DNA of 64,000 bases from Leptolyngbya subtilissima AS-A7 (GCF_039962255.1 NZ_JAMPKY010000009.1:186001-250000); one strand, 5' to 3'. Shown: positions 53,638-62,311, counted from the first letter of the stretch. The notes: generated from the sequence alone by a model not told the origin. Numbers and translations: made by a program.

Positions 53638-54456
53638 CTATCGCGGGGCTCTACGCCAGCCCGCAGCGATCGCCTCCGCCTCGGTGCAAAACCACCGTTC
53701 TCCCTTGTCGAGATGGATCTCTGTCCCCTCATAATCTTCCATGCCGGGAACGTGGTAAAGCTTGTTGCCGCTTGAAATCGAAATATTGCCTTTGACCGTG
53801 CAGGCGGGTTCTGCAACGGCGTCAACGGGCGAGAGCGGAGTCGTAGTACTGGGCTGTGCAGCGGGTGCCGGGGGTGTCGTGGTACTGGGTGACGCGGTAG
53901 GTGAGGGCGAGGGCTTAGTACTGAGCTGCGTAGTGGATGAGGGCGAGGGCTTAGTACTGGGCTGCGCAACGGGTGAGGGCGGAGTCGTAGTACTGGGCGG
54001 TTCAGTGGGCAAGGGCAAAATACTCGCAACAGGCGACAAGAGGGTTCTATGCACAAACGGTAAGGCGAACAGGGCAACAGTAGTGAGGCCTAAAACACCC
54101 ACCACAGCTTCGAGCCAGATGTCTTGTATTGATTGACGCCTAGCTGTCCGAGGGCGGGGCGTTGTTGGAATGGATTTAGCTGTCTGGGGGCGGAGCGTTG
54201 TTGAGATAGGTGTAGTGGTTTGCGGTGGGCTGAGTACAACGCCTTGAATAGAGGCTTTGGCAGCACGTACCTTGCCGTCAGCTTGGGTCACTTTCTCGTA
54301 TAGGATCGTGTCTCCGATCTGCGGACGGCGGCAGTCTGCCGGTAGGGCGCTGATGTGCAAGAAAACGTCCTTGCCACCATCGTCCGGTTTGATAAAGCCG
54401 AAGCCTCTGTCGTCCTTCCAGGTTTTTAGTTGTCCTCTGTCAGGAACAGGTGCCAT
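53638..54456 (-). CDS. cold-shock-domain protein with membrane helix and C-terminal sunset domain
   Basis: A 272-residue protein of unusual order. Residues 5-70 are a cold-shock/OB domain with RNA-binding motif DRGFGFIKPDDGGKDVFLHI. One membrane helix follows at about 112-134 (EAVVGVLGLTTVALFALPF). A Pro/Ser/Thr-rich tandem-repeat stalk fills about 143-215. The last 55 residues are a sunset-type domain: NKLYHVPGMEDYEGTEI and GERWFCTEAEAIAAGWRRA. Topology is inferred: nucleic-acid-binding domain in the cytosol, sunset domain outside. Cold-shock domains and sunset domains are each known; their join through a membrane anchor links RNA or DNA binding to the envelope. Function unknown. Confidence 0.85.
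   Translation of the reverse strand: MAPVPDRGQLKTWKDDRGFGFIKPDDGGKDVFLHISALPADCRRPQIGDTILYEKVTQADGKVRAAKASIQGVVLSPPQTTTPISTTLRPQTAKSIPTTPRPRTARRQSIQDIWLEAVVGVLGLTTVALFALPFVHRTLLSPVASILPLPTEPPSTTTPPSPVAQPSTKPSPSSTTQLSTKPSPSPTASPSTTTPPAPAAQPSTTTPLSPVDAVAEPACTVKGNISISSGNKLYHVPGMEDYEGTEIHLDKGERWFCTEAEAIAAGWRRAPR
53828..54015. repeat. degenerate tandem repeat coding the Pro/Ser/Thr stalk
   Basis: Five copies of a roughly 33-39-base unit built around TAGTACTGGGC (near 53845, 53881, 53920, 53953 and 53989) encode repeats such as PSTTTPPSPVAQ and LSTKPSPSPT in the cold-shock/sunset protein. Such arrays change copy number easily, so stalk length may vary between strains. Confidence 0.7.
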
Positions 54457-54590
54457 TCACGAGCCTCTGGATAACCACTCTGTAGGATTCCCCAGGTGGG
54501 CGATCGCACTGACAGCCTCAGATTAAGTTGAACTGTCGCGCTCAACTCACAGCTCTCGTTTGCCTTCGGTACTTTGCTGAACTTAGGCGG

Positions 54591-55247
54591 CTATTCGTTT
54601 GCCTCTGCTACAGCCAAGCGCACCCCCAATACGATGAGCGCTGCCCCAGTTAAACGCTCTAGCCAATGGGCAACAGCCAGAATGTGTCGCTTGAAAATCT
54701 GTTGGGAAATCACCACGGCCACCACCGCAAACCAAATCAGGGCGACAGCCGCGACGGTTGCCCCAAAAACTGCTTGCGCTACGATCGGCGTTGCAGACTG
54801 GATAATTTGGGTAAATAGCGCTAGAAAAAAGAGCGTTGCTTTAGGATTCAGCAAATTTCCTAGGAAGCCGATGCGGAACGCGGCCCAACGCCCTATGTCT
54901 CGCTGTTGCCCAATGGCTTCTGATGCGTTCACGCAGTGTCCCCGAAGAGGAATCGCTACTCTCTTGGCATGCAAAGACTTGACGCCAAGATAAATGAGAT
55001 AAGCCGCGCCAACCCATTTCAAGGCATTGAACAGCAGAATAGATTGTGAAATCACAGCGCCAATGCCAATTAGGGAATAGGTGGCATGAACCAAGTTCCC
55101 AGCTCCAACACCGATCGCGGTAAAGATTCCTGCCCGTCGAGAGTAGGCCAGGCTGTTGCGCAACGTCAGGGCAAAATCAGGGCCAGGGGTGACAACTGCC
55201 ACTAAACTGACAGCAAAGACCGTTAACCAAGCCGAGAAGAATGTCAT
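54591..55247 (-). CDS. LysE/RhtB family amino acid exporter
   Basis: A 218-residue inner-membrane exporter with about six helices. VVTPGPDFALTLRNSLAYSR is the family's N-terminal signature, followed by GAGNLVHATYSLIGIGAVI, WVGAAYLIYLGVKSL and GFLGNLLNPKATLFFLALFT. Members export threonine, homoserine, lysine or similar amino acids; the substrate is not resolved. It is divergent from ksgA, with 58 bases between their starts. It is the second predicted amino acid exporter in the window beside AzlCD. Confidence 0.9.
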   Translation of the reverse strand: MTFFSAWLTVFAVSLVAVVTPGPDFALTLRNSLAYSRRAGIFTAIGVGAGNLVHATYSLIGIGAVISQSILLFNALKWVGAAYLIYLGVKSLHAKRVAIPLRGHCVNASEAIGQQRDIGRWAAFRIGFLGNLLNPKATLFFLALFTQIIQSATPIVAQAVFGATVAAVALIWFAVVAVVISQQIFKRHILAVAHWLERLTGAALIVLGVRLAVAEANE

Positions 55248-55305
55248 AATTCTCTCCTTGCAAAAGACTTTGGGCGAGAGCCTATCACAGGTTGCTAATC
55301 ACGAA

Positions 55306-56136
55306 ATGTTCTCTCAACCGACCCGCAAGCGCTTTGGCCAGCACTGGCTCACCGACGAGAAGGTGCTCCACCGCATGCTGGAGGCCGCTGCTGTTACTCG
55401 CCTAGACACCGTGCTCGAAATCGGCCCTGGCACTGGGGCGCTAACTCGCTGGCTGCTGCCTTTGGCCAACGCGGTAGTAGCGGTGGAAATCGATCGCGAC
55501 TTGGTCCGCAAGCTCAATAATCAGTTCGCCAAGCACGATAACTTTCGCCTGGTGCCGAGCGATATTCTAGAGCTAGACATCGCTGCCGTCTCGCGGGACA
55601 AAAACTTTGACTTTGGTTTGCCCAACAAAGTTGTCGCCAACATTCCCTACTACATCACCGGGCCGATCTTAGAAAAGCTGCTGGGCACCCTGGCCGCGCC
55701 GAACCCGGCACCCTACGACGCGATCGTGCTGCTGGTGCAGAAGGAAGTGGCGGAACGGCTCTATGCTCGCCCCGGCCGCAAGGCTTTTGGGGCACTGTCG
55801 GTGCGAGTGCAGTACCTAGCAGATTGTGAACTGGTGTGTCCGGTTCCGGCCCGCGCTTTTCAACCGCCGCCCCAGGTGGACTCGGCGGTGGTGAAGCTTA
55901 CCCCTCGCCCGCCTGTCACTCCGTCTGATGACCTAGCGGGGTTTGACCGACTGGTAAAGCTGGGGTTTGGCAGCAAGCGCAAAATGCTGCGCAACAACCT
56001 CAAGGGGGTGGTCGATCGCGACGAACTAGAAGCGATGATGACGACCCTAGCCATTGAGCCCACCGCCCGCGCAGAAGACCTCAGCGTTGAACAGTGGGTG
56101 GCGCTGAGTAATACAATCCTGAAGCACCCCCGCTGA
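55306..56136 (+). CDS. ksgA: 16S rRNA dimethyladenosine transferase
   Basis: A 276-residue rRNA methyltransferase that dimethylates two adjacent adenines near the 3' end of 16S rRNA (helix 45) in late 30S assembly. KRFGQHWLTDEKVL is the N-terminal signature. VLEIGPGTGALTRWLL binds SAM, VVAVEIDRDLVRKL its ribose, and NIPYYITGPI is the catalytic NxPY motif. The helical C-terminal domain continues to the end. The frame is open back to 55156, but the ATG at 55306 gives the family start. ispE follows after six bases, a pair often seen in bacteria. Confidence 0.95.
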   Translation: MFSQPTRKRFGQHWLTDEKVLHRMLEAAAVTRLDTVLEIGPGTGALTRWLLPLANAVVAVEIDRDLVRKLNNQFAKHDNFRLVPSDILELDIAAVSRDKNFDFGLPNKVVANIPYYITGPILEKLLGTLAAPNPAPYDAIVLLVQKEVAERLYARPGRKAFGALSVRVQYLADCELVCPVPARAFQPPPQVDSAVVKLTPRPPVTPSDDLAGFDRLVKLGFGSKRKMLRNNLKGVVDRDELEAMMTTLAIEPTARAEDLSVEQWVALSNTILKHPR

Positions 56137-56142
56137 TTTTCT

Positions 56143-57087
56143 ATGCGCCTTTACACTCTGCTAGCCGCTGCCAAAATTAACCTCTATCTCGAAATTGTGG
56201 GCAGCCGCCCCGATGGCTTTCACGAGCTGATCATGGTGATGCAGAGCGTTAGTCTGTGCGATCGCATCACCGTTCGCAGCATTGGTGTCGATGAGATTCG
56301 GGTGCGCTGCGACCATCCCCTAGTGCCTGCGGATGAGACCAATTTGGCCTACAAGGCAGCGGCCCTGGTAATGGCGCAATTCCCGGACGCGATGGCTAAA
56401 CTGGGCGGCGTCGAAATCACCATCGAGAAGCAGATCCCGGTGGGCGCCGGGCTGGCCGGCGGCTCGTCCAACGCGGCGGCGGTGCTAGTGGGGCTAGATC
56501 TCCTGTGGAACTTGGGCCTGACCCGAAGCGAGCTGCAAGATCTGGGGGCTGAGCTAGGGTCAGATGTACCCTTTTGCGTGTCGGGCGGGACGGCGATCGC
56601 CACAGGCCGGGGCGAACGGCTCGATGCACTCCCTGGCATCGACAACCTGCACCTGGTGATTGCCAAGTATGAGTCTGAGTTTGTCTCAACCCCTTGGGCC
56701 TACAAAACCTACCGGGCCGAGTATGGCGACACCTATGTAACCAATACCCAAGGCTGGCAAGAGCGGCAGGCCCAGGTGCGATCGGGTGAGATGGTGAGGG
56801 CAGTGGCCCGTCGAGATGCGATCGCCCTGGGCCAGCACCTCTGCAATGACTTTGAGAAAATCGTGCTAGATGCCCACCCCAAAACCGCCGCCCTCAAAGC
56901 CACCATGGCCGATCTCGGCGGGCTTGGAACCCTGATGTCGGGATCTGGCCCCTCAGTGTTTACCCTGACGGAGTCTGAAGCGCAGGCCAACGAGCTGGCG
57001 GCCAAGCTGCGCTCGGCGTTGCCAGACTCCGATCTAGGCATTTGGACGGCTCAGTTTGTGCCCAGTGGGGTGCAGGTAGCCAGCTAA
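56143..57087 (+). CDS. ispE: 4-diphosphocytidyl-2-C-methyl-D-erythritol kinase
   Basis: A 314-residue GHMP kinase of the MEP pathway. It phosphorylates CDP-methylerythritol with ATP and so feeds isoprenoids, carotenoids and the chlorophyll phytyl chain. AKINLYLEIVGSRPDGFHEL is the substrate-binding N-terminus. PVGAGLAGGSSNAAAVL near residues 100-115 is the ATP loop. GTLMSGSGPSVFTL is the third GHMP motif. It starts six bases after ksgA and is surely co-transcribed. Confidence 0.96.
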   Translation: MRLYTLLAAAKINLYLEIVGSRPDGFHELIMVMQSVSLCDRITVRSIGVDEIRVRCDHPLVPADETNLAYKAAALVMAQFPDAMAKLGGVEITIEKQIPVGAGLAGGSSNAAAVLVGLDLLWNLGLTRSELQDLGAELGSDVPFCVSGGTAIATGRGERLDALPGIDNLHLVIAKYESEFVSTPWAYKTYRAEYGDTYVTNTQGWQERQAQVRSGEMVRAVARRDAIALGQHLCNDFEKIVLDAHPKTAALKATMADLGGLGTLMSGSGPSVFTLTESEAQANELAAKLRSALPDSDLGIWTAQFVPSGVQVAS

Positions 57088-57187
57088 CCAAAAGGCTGAG
57101 AATGGGTCTGCGGAGGGGTGGCCCACCGTGAGCGGGGAGAAGCAACGCTAGAATAGGGAAACTGTTCTTAACCTATCGGGTTTGTCT

Positions 57188-58279
57188 ATGTCGGTTTTAG
57201 CTGCGATCGCGGTCATCGCCCTACTGGTAGCCGTTCATGAAGCGGGGCACTTCACAGCCGCTCGACTACAGGGCATTCACGTCAACCGCTTTGCCATCGG
57301 CTTTGGCCCCATTCTTTGGAAGTACCAGGGAGCTGAGACTGAATACTCCCTGCGAGCCATTCCCCTGGGCGGCTTTGTCGGCTTTCCCGATGACGACCCT
57401 GAGAGCGAAATTCCCACCAACGACCCCGACCTGCTGAAAAATCGCCCGATTCTCGATCGCGCCATTGTAATCAGCGCTGGAGTAATCGCAAACCTGGTAT
57501 TTGCCTACCTGGTGTTTGTGGCCCAGTTTAGCGCCGTGGGCATTCCCGAAACCTTCAACCCCCAGCCCGGCATTCTAGTGCCCCAGGTAATCGCTGAAAG
57601 CTCTCCCGCAGGTCAGGCAGGAATTCGCGCTGGAGATATTTTGGTAGCGGCCAATGGTGAACCTCTGGCCTCCGGCGAAAAGAGCATTCCCTTATTCATT
57701 CAGCTAATCAAAGATAGCCCCAACCAGCCTGTGCAGCTCACAGTACAGCGCGGTGCCCGCGAGCTAGATGTCTCGGTGACTCCCGTCATCGGCCCCGACG
57801 GCACGGCTGTAATCGGCGTGCAGCTTCAGCCCAATGGTGACTTTGGCTACCGCCGTCCCAAAAACCCTATTGAAGTATTTGGTCTGGCGGCGCAGCAGTT
57901 TCAAGACACTCTAGTGCGCACCGTGAAAGGCTTTGTGCAGCTAGTGACCAACTTTGGGGAAATGGCTAGCCAGGTGGCCGGGCCAGTCAAAATCGTTGAG
58001 CAGGGGGCTGGACTGGCTAAAAATAGCGCCGCCATGCTGTTCCCCTTCACCGCCATCATCAGCATCAACCTGGCAATCATCAACATTCTGCCCCTGCCGG
58101 CGTTAGACGGCGGTCAGCTAGCGTTTTTGCTCATCGAAGCCCTGCGCGGCGGTAAGCCCCTACCCGATCGCATTCAAGAGAACGTCATGCAGACTGGCCT
58201 CGTGCTGCTGCTAGGCCTGGGCGTGTTTCTCATTGTCCGCGACACCACCCAGCTCGAAATCTTCCAAAATCTTCGGTAA
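57188..58279 (+). CDS. rseP: site-2-type membrane metalloprotease (M50, RseP-like)
   Basis: A 363-residue intramembrane zinc protease. VAVHEAGHFTAARL carries HEAGH at residues 17-21, and INILPLPALDGGQLAFLLIE the aspartate zinc ligand near residues 297-308. One PDZ domain lies at about 105-185 (VIAESSPAGQAGIRAGDILV). About four membrane helices are present. Family members release membrane-bound regulators such as anti-sigma factors; the substrate here is unknown. The TTG at 57182 is also in frame, but ATG at 57188 is preferred. It follows ispE after 100 bases. Confidence 0.92.
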   Translation: MSVLAAIAVIALLVAVHEAGHFTAARLQGIHVNRFAIGFGPILWKYQGAETEYSLRAIPLGGFVGFPDDDPESEIPTNDPDLLKNRPILDRAIVISAGVIANLVFAYLVFVAQFSAVGIPETFNPQPGILVPQVIAESSPAGQAGIRAGDILVAANGEPLASGEKSIPLFIQLIKDSPNQPVQLTVQRGARELDVSVTPVIGPDGTAVIGVQLQPNGDFGYRRPKNPIEVFGLAAQQFQDTLVRTVKGFVQLVTNFGEMASQVAGPVKIVEQGAGLAKNSAAMLFPFTAIISINLAIINILPLPALDGGQLAFLLIEALRGGKPLPDRIQENVMQTGLVLLLGLGVFLIVRDTTQLEIFQNLR

Positions 58280-58349
58280 CTCCCCCACCATGGGTCACTG
58301 AGGTTTTTGGCTGACAGCGCCAGGTGAATGGGTAGGGGCCGCGACCCAC

Positions 58350-58392
58350 ACTACCTATCCACCCCCCACCCCATCCACCCCCCCACCCCGTC
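58350..58392 (+). repeat. C-rich minisatellite-like sequence before nth
   Basis: Words such as TATCCACCCCCC and CATCCACCC run up to the base before the nth start codon, leaving no room for a normal ribosome site. This is the same repeat vocabulary as at 17220-17370 and in the STAND gene. Confidence 0.6.
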
Positions 58393-58393
58393 T

Positions 58394-59113
58394 ATGCCCA
58401 ACCAGCGACGAGCTTCTAAAAAACAGCGATCGCTGGAGATTCTTCTCCGCCTGAAACGACTGTATCCCGAAGCCCCTTGCTCCCTAGATTTTGCCAATCC
58501 TTTGCAGCTGATGATTGCCACCATGCTGGCAGCTCAGTGCACCGACGAGCGGGTTAACCTGGTCACCCCGGCTCTGTTTGCCGCCTATGCCGATGTCTAT
58601 GCCTTTGCCGAGGCCGATATCGCCGATTTGGAGCAGCTGGTAAAATCCACCGGCTTTTACCGCAACAAAGCCAAAAACATCCGCGCCGCCTGCCAACGGA
58701 TCATCACCGAGTACAACGGTGAAGTTCCTCCCCGCATGGAAGATTTGGTCACCCTGCCGGGCGTGGCTCGCAAAACAGCCAACGTGGTGCTGGCCCACGG
58801 TTTCGGCATCAACGGCGGTGTGACCGTAGACACCCACGTTAAGCGCATCACTAATTTGCTAGGGCTGACCAAGCACGCTGACCCCGTCAAAATCGAGCGC
58901 GACCTGATGAAGCTGCTGCCCCAGCCCGACTGGGAAAACTGGTCGATTCGGTTGGTGTACCACGGGCGAGCGGTGTGCAATGCCCGCAACCCTAAATGCA
59001 GTATGTGTGAGCTGGCCGATCTCTGCCCCTCGGCAAAGGTGGTTCCGGTAGTTGGCTCTATTCAAGTTGGCCCTGTGCAAGTTAGCCCCATACAAGAGGT
59101 GGTTCAGTCCTAG
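58394..59113 (+). CDS. nth: endonuclease III (base-excision repair glycosylase/lyase)
   Basis: A 239-residue DNA glycosylase/AP lyase for oxidised pyrimidines. The helix-hairpin-helix is LPGVARKTANVVLAHG with catalytic Lys127. The catalytic aspartate is in VDTHVKRI near 145. The [4Fe-4S] cluster ligands are in CNARNPKCSMCELADLC. An 18-residue tail (IQVGPVQVSPIQ) extends past the usual end. The frame reaches 58328, but that part is translated repeat DNA, so the ATG at 58394 is the likely start. Confidence 0.95.
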   Translation: MPNQRRASKKQRSLEILLRLKRLYPEAPCSLDFANPLQLMIATMLAAQCTDERVNLVTPALFAAYADVYAFAEADIADLEQLVKSTGFYRNKAKNIRAACQRIITEYNGEVPPRMEDLVTLPGVARKTANVVLAHGFGINGGVTVDTHVKRITNLLGLTKHADPVKIERDLMKLLPQPDWENWSIRLVYHGRAVCNARNPKCSMCELADLCPSAKVVPVVGSIQVGPVQVSPIQEVVQS

Positions 59114-59170
59114 GGGTTTTTGAGGCTAGATGCGGCAAGATTATGCTAGGCAGGTCTCGGAGGTTTCATT

Positions 59171-59275
59171 TTGGCTGACCTCTACACCACAGATTTTTAC
59201 GCTTGGACTCAAGAACAGGCCGATCTCTTGCGGCTGAGCAAGATTAACTTAGAGTCTGATCAGTTTCCTGGTTAC
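59171..59275 (+). pseudogene. DUF29 gene remnant
   Basis: About 35 codons from a TTG read ADLYTTDFYAWTQEQADLLR, the hallmark N-terminus of DUF29 proteins, which normally have about 145-150 residues. The match ends near SKINLESDQFPGYEGL. The frame then passes into the antisense of the EamA gene and stops at 59464 without any further DUF29 sequence. It is a 5' fragment cut off at the EamA junction, most likely by deletion. Confidence 0.75.
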
Positions 59276-60203
59276 GAAGGTTTGGTCAAGCTGAGCAGAC
59301 CCACGCTGACAGTGACCAGCAGCACCCCTAACCCCTGCACCATAGAAAGCTGCTCTTGCAGGATGCCCCATGCGAGGACGGCGGTGAGGGCTGGGTTAGC
59401 GGCCCCAAGCATTGAGGCGGCGGTGGCCCCGACGACGCGAATGCCGAGGTTGTTTAGCACATGACCAGCGAGGGTGGCGATCGCCGATAGCAAGCCTCCC
59501 ATCCACAGCGCGGGCCACAGCAGACCCGCCAAATCCACCGGCCACAGCAGTAGGCTGACTGCTGATAACACCAACGTCACCGCAAAGCTAATCCCCGTAA
59601 ACGGCACCGGATGAAAGGTTTCAAACGCTTTTTGGGCGGCCACGGTGTAAAAGGCGTACACCACCCCCGAGGCCAGACCAAAGACGACGCCTACCCAACT
59701 CTCGATCGCCGCTCCGGTCATGGGAATAGTCAGGACGCTGCCCAGCAAAATCAGCGCCAAAATGGCCCAGCGGCTAGGGCTAGGGCGGTGGTTAAACCAG
59801 TACCAGTCCAGCAGCGCCGTATAGACGGGGTACGTAAAAAATAGCGTTAGCGCAATGCCCGCCGCAATCCGCCCCACCGACACGTAAAGCAGCGCTAGGT
59901 ATGAAAACATCAACACCCCGCCCACTAGGGCCAGGTGGAGCTCGCGGCGGTAGCTCGCCGAGCCTAGACGCCGCAAGTCGCCCCACATAGCTGGATACAC
60001 CGGCGGCAGCAGCACCGCCATCAGCGGGACTCCGACCAGCATGCGCATAAACATCAGCAAAAATGAGTTGGGCAGAGTGGGCTCTACAAGCCGCCAGTTT
60101 CCAGCACCCCAAACAGGTCAGACGGAATAAACAGAACCCGCGTGATGAGGTTTTGGGCCCCAAAGCAAATGGTCGCCAGCAAAATTAAGACATAGCCGAG
60201 CAT
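59272..60203 (-). pseudogene. EamA/DMT family transporter with a one-base frameshift
   Basis: Ten-helix drug/metabolite transporter. From the ATG at 60203 the frame reads MLGYVLILLATICFGAQNLI and on to PSDLFG, then hits a stop after 39 codons. The neighbouring frame resumes with NWRLVEPTLPNSFLL and continues, without another break, through the two EamA repeats to 59272. Losing one C from the C4 run at 60107-60110 explains it. Repaired length is about 310 residues, normal for the family. The 262-codon 3' part alone lacks the first helix. It is either a recent pseudogene or a sequencing error. Confidence 0.8.
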
Positions 60204-60261
60204 GCATCCCCCTTGTTGCGCCTAGGGATGACCCAACGCCAGTGCCCTGAACCACCGCATT

Positions 60262-60696
60262 CTACGGTAGCCGATAGCTAGCCACCCGCACCATCAAATC
60301 CCCCCCCTGGGGATTGTGGGTGAAGACAAAATTGCCCGCCTTGGTTTCGTGACCTGAGAGAAAGTCGATCTGCTGCTCACCGGTTTCGTCGTCAACCCCT
60401 GTGATATGTAGCTCGGCGGTCACCTGCACCATGCGGGCAATGCGGCCGCCGGTGTTAGTAATGGCAAAGGGCACGTAGTAACGGCCATCGGTGACCCGCA
60501 CCGCCTCCGACACCGCTACCGAAAAGGCGGGCGGGCGATTTTGGTTAGTCTGCCAGTCAAAGAAAATGAGCCCCACCAGCCCCAGCAAAATGAGGGAAGC
60601 CGCTATAAACGTCACCCACTCAGCCGCAGACCGTTGGGTAAAGCTCCTGGGCGCATTGGGAGAGGGTGAGTTGTCGGGGGGGGTGGGCAAATCCAT
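60262..60696 (-). CDS. TIGR02588 family membrane-anchored protein
   Basis: A 144-residue protein with a Pro-rich cytosolic start, one membrane helix (WVTFIAASLILLGLVGLIFF) and an extracytoplasmic beta-rich domain (FSVAVSEAVRVTDGRYYVPF, ITNTGGRIARMVQVTAEL). The pattern fits my memory of TIGR02588, an uncharacterised family. Its ATG overlaps the stop of the upstream gene (TAATG), so the two are translationally coupled. The frame could extend to 60768, but coupling favours this start. Function unknown; likely partner of the TIGR02587 protein. Confidence 0.75.
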   Translation of the reverse strand: MDLPTPPDNSPSPNAPRSFTQRSAAEWVTFIAASLILLGLVGLIFFDWQTNQNRPPAFSVAVSEAVRVTDGRYYVPFAITNTGGRIARMVQVTAELHITGVDDETGEQQIDFLSGHETKAGNFVFTHNPQGGDLMVRVASYRLP

Positions 60697-61613
60697 TAGA
60701 TAAGGATACGCCCTGCGGCTCCGCCAATGGAGGCGGGCAGGCCCAAAACAAGGGTATTGCTCAACCATTCTGACCAGGGGTCACTGGGGTTGAGCTGCTG
60801 AAACAGCACCAGCATGAGCATCGATGCCAGTAGGGCCACGAGGTAGGCCACCAAGGTTTCGGTAACGGGGCTAAACAGCAGGCCCCGCTGCCGCCGCTCG
60901 GCGCGATCGGTAAAGCCCGAGGCAAACACAATGGCGTAGGAGAGACCCAGTGACGCGCCCATGATCAGCAGCAGCCACAAGGGGGGTAGGGATGCGGCCA
61001 GTAGCGGCACCTCTTCGGTGGGGGCAATGCTAAAGGCAATCAGCACAGCGCCAATCAGGGCGGCGTCGAAATCGACCAGGGCATCGCGCAGGTTGGCTAC
61101 GGTAGGGGAGGCCAGTCGGCGCGAGATGGGGGCAGTCGTGCGGCGCACGCGGTCTGTGCCAGAATCGCGCCTTTGCTTGCCCTGCAAGGTTGAGCGTGCC
61201 AAGGCCACCCCCAGCGCAAAGGGCACGGTCTCAAACACCACCTTTCCCAAAACTTCCGATAGGGGAATGTCGAGGGTGATGCGGCGCAGCAGTACCAGGG
61301 CCAGGGCCGCACAGACAACCCCAATGGCAACAGCCTCAATGCTTTCGAACAAGGCTTCGAGGGGGTGCAGGTGGAGGGTCTGGCGAAACCCTTCGACCTG
61401 GGTGAGCAGCCCCACGCCGACTAGGGTGGTGGCGAGCACCGTCAGCAGCCAGTGGGGACCCGTGGCGGCACCGATCACCCATACCTCCACCGTGTACAGC
61501 AGCGGAATGCCGAACAGAAAGCCCCCTACTGCCCCCTGGAGAATGGCCTGTAATTCTATGAGCCAAATGTTGGCAGAGGGCTGAGGCGTTGCGTCGTCTA
61601 CGGACTCGACCAT
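60696..61613 (-). CDS. TIGR02587 family integral membrane protein
   Basis: A 305-residue protein with about seven hydrophobic helices, among them ILQGAVGGFLFGIPLLYTVE, LLTVLATTLVGVGLLTQVEG and LVAYLVALLASMLMLVLFQQ. A charged loop (RVRRTTAPISRRLASPTVAN) lies in the middle. IAPTEEVPLLAASLPPLWLL contains conserved acidic residues within a membrane region. The pattern fits the uncharacterised TIGR02587 family. It is followed by the TIGR02588 gene with a TAATG overlap. Transport or sensing are possible; nothing decides. Confidence 0.78.
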   Translation of the reverse strand: MVESVDDATPQPSANIWLIELQAILQGAVGGFLFGIPLLYTVEVWVIGAATGPHWLLTVLATTLVGVGLLTQVEGFRQTLHLHPLEALFESIEAVAIGVVCAALALVLLRRITLDIPLSEVLGKVVFETVPFALGVALARSTLQGKQRRDSGTDRVRRTTAPISRRLASPTVANLRDALVDFDAALIGAVLIAFSIAPTEEVPLLAASLPPLWLLLIMGASLGLSYAIVFASGFTDRAERRQRGLLFSPVTETLVAYLVALLASMLMLVLFQQLNPSDPWSEWLSNTLVLGLPASIGGAAGRILI

Positions 61614-61788
61614 TGCGGATTGTCTCTGATAAGGGCCCGCTGGGCCAGACCTATCTACAGCATAGTCAGGGTTTGGTGATTCAAAACGGCTGAGGCCAGC
61701 GCTGTTTGCAGGTTTTCTGCCCGAAACCTTAGGAAAATCTCTAGTATTGCTGGGGTTCTACAAAATGCCCGTTAGCGTGAAGGGAACG

Positions 61789-61805
61789 GTCTACGACTTG
61801 TAGAC
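61789..61805. promoter_or_regulatory. inverted repeat upstream of the FKBP gene
   Basis: GTCTAC (61789-61794) and GTAGAC (61800-61805) with a five-base spacer lie 24 bases before the FKBP start codon, in the gap shared with the divergent TIGR02587 gene. It may be an operator or a small 5'-UTR hairpin. Confidence 0.4.
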
Positions 61806-61829
61806 AAGCTCCCACGCAAGGATGTTTTT

Positions 61830-62261
61830 ATGACCCAGGCTAAACCCGGCGACAGCGTCTCGATTCACTATACTGGCAGGCTCGAAGACGGCACTGTGTT
61901 TGATTCGTCGCGCGATCGCGACCCCCTAGAGTTTTCCATTGGCAATGGTGAGGTGATTCCCGGCTTTGAGGCGGCGGTGGTGGGCATGGCCCCTGGCGAC
62001 GCCAAAACCGAAGTAATTCCGGCTGAGAGCGCCTACGGCCCCCACCAGCCCGAGATGGTGATGGTCGTTGAGCGCCACCACATTCCTGCCGAGATTCCCC
62101 TCGATGTGGGGCAACAGCTGCAGCTTCAGGGGCCTGAGGGCCAGATGGTGCCGGTGATGGTGACTGACCTATCTGAGGCCGATGTTACCCTCGACGCCAA
62201 CCATCCCCTAGCGGGAGAAACTCTGATTTTTGACATCGAGCTGGTGGCGATTCAGGGTTGA
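61830..62261 (+). CDS. FKBP-type peptidyl-prolyl isomerase, SlyD-like
   Basis: A 143-residue isomerase and chaperone. SIHYTGRLEDGTVFDSS and PLEFSIGNGEVIPGFEAAVV form the FKBP core. The insert EVIPAESAYGPHQPEMVMVV through QMVPVMVTDL is the insert-in-flap chaperone domain, and HPLAGETLIFDIELV closes the fold. The His/Cys-rich tail of E. coli SlyD is absent, so nickel delivery is unlikely. No signal peptide, so cytosolic. The gene stands alone with a terminator behind it. Confidence 0.93.
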   Translation: MTQAKPGDSVSIHYTGRLEDGTVFDSSRDRDPLEFSIGNGEVIPGFEAAVVGMAPGDAKTEVIPAESAYGPHQPEMVMVVERHHIPAEIPLDVGQQLQLQGPEGQMVPVMVTDLSEADVTLDANHPLAGETLIFDIELVAIQG

Positions 62262-62311
62262 GCTAAAGAAAAATTTCTGCCCTGAGGCCGAGTCGAAAGG
62301 CTCGGCTACCG

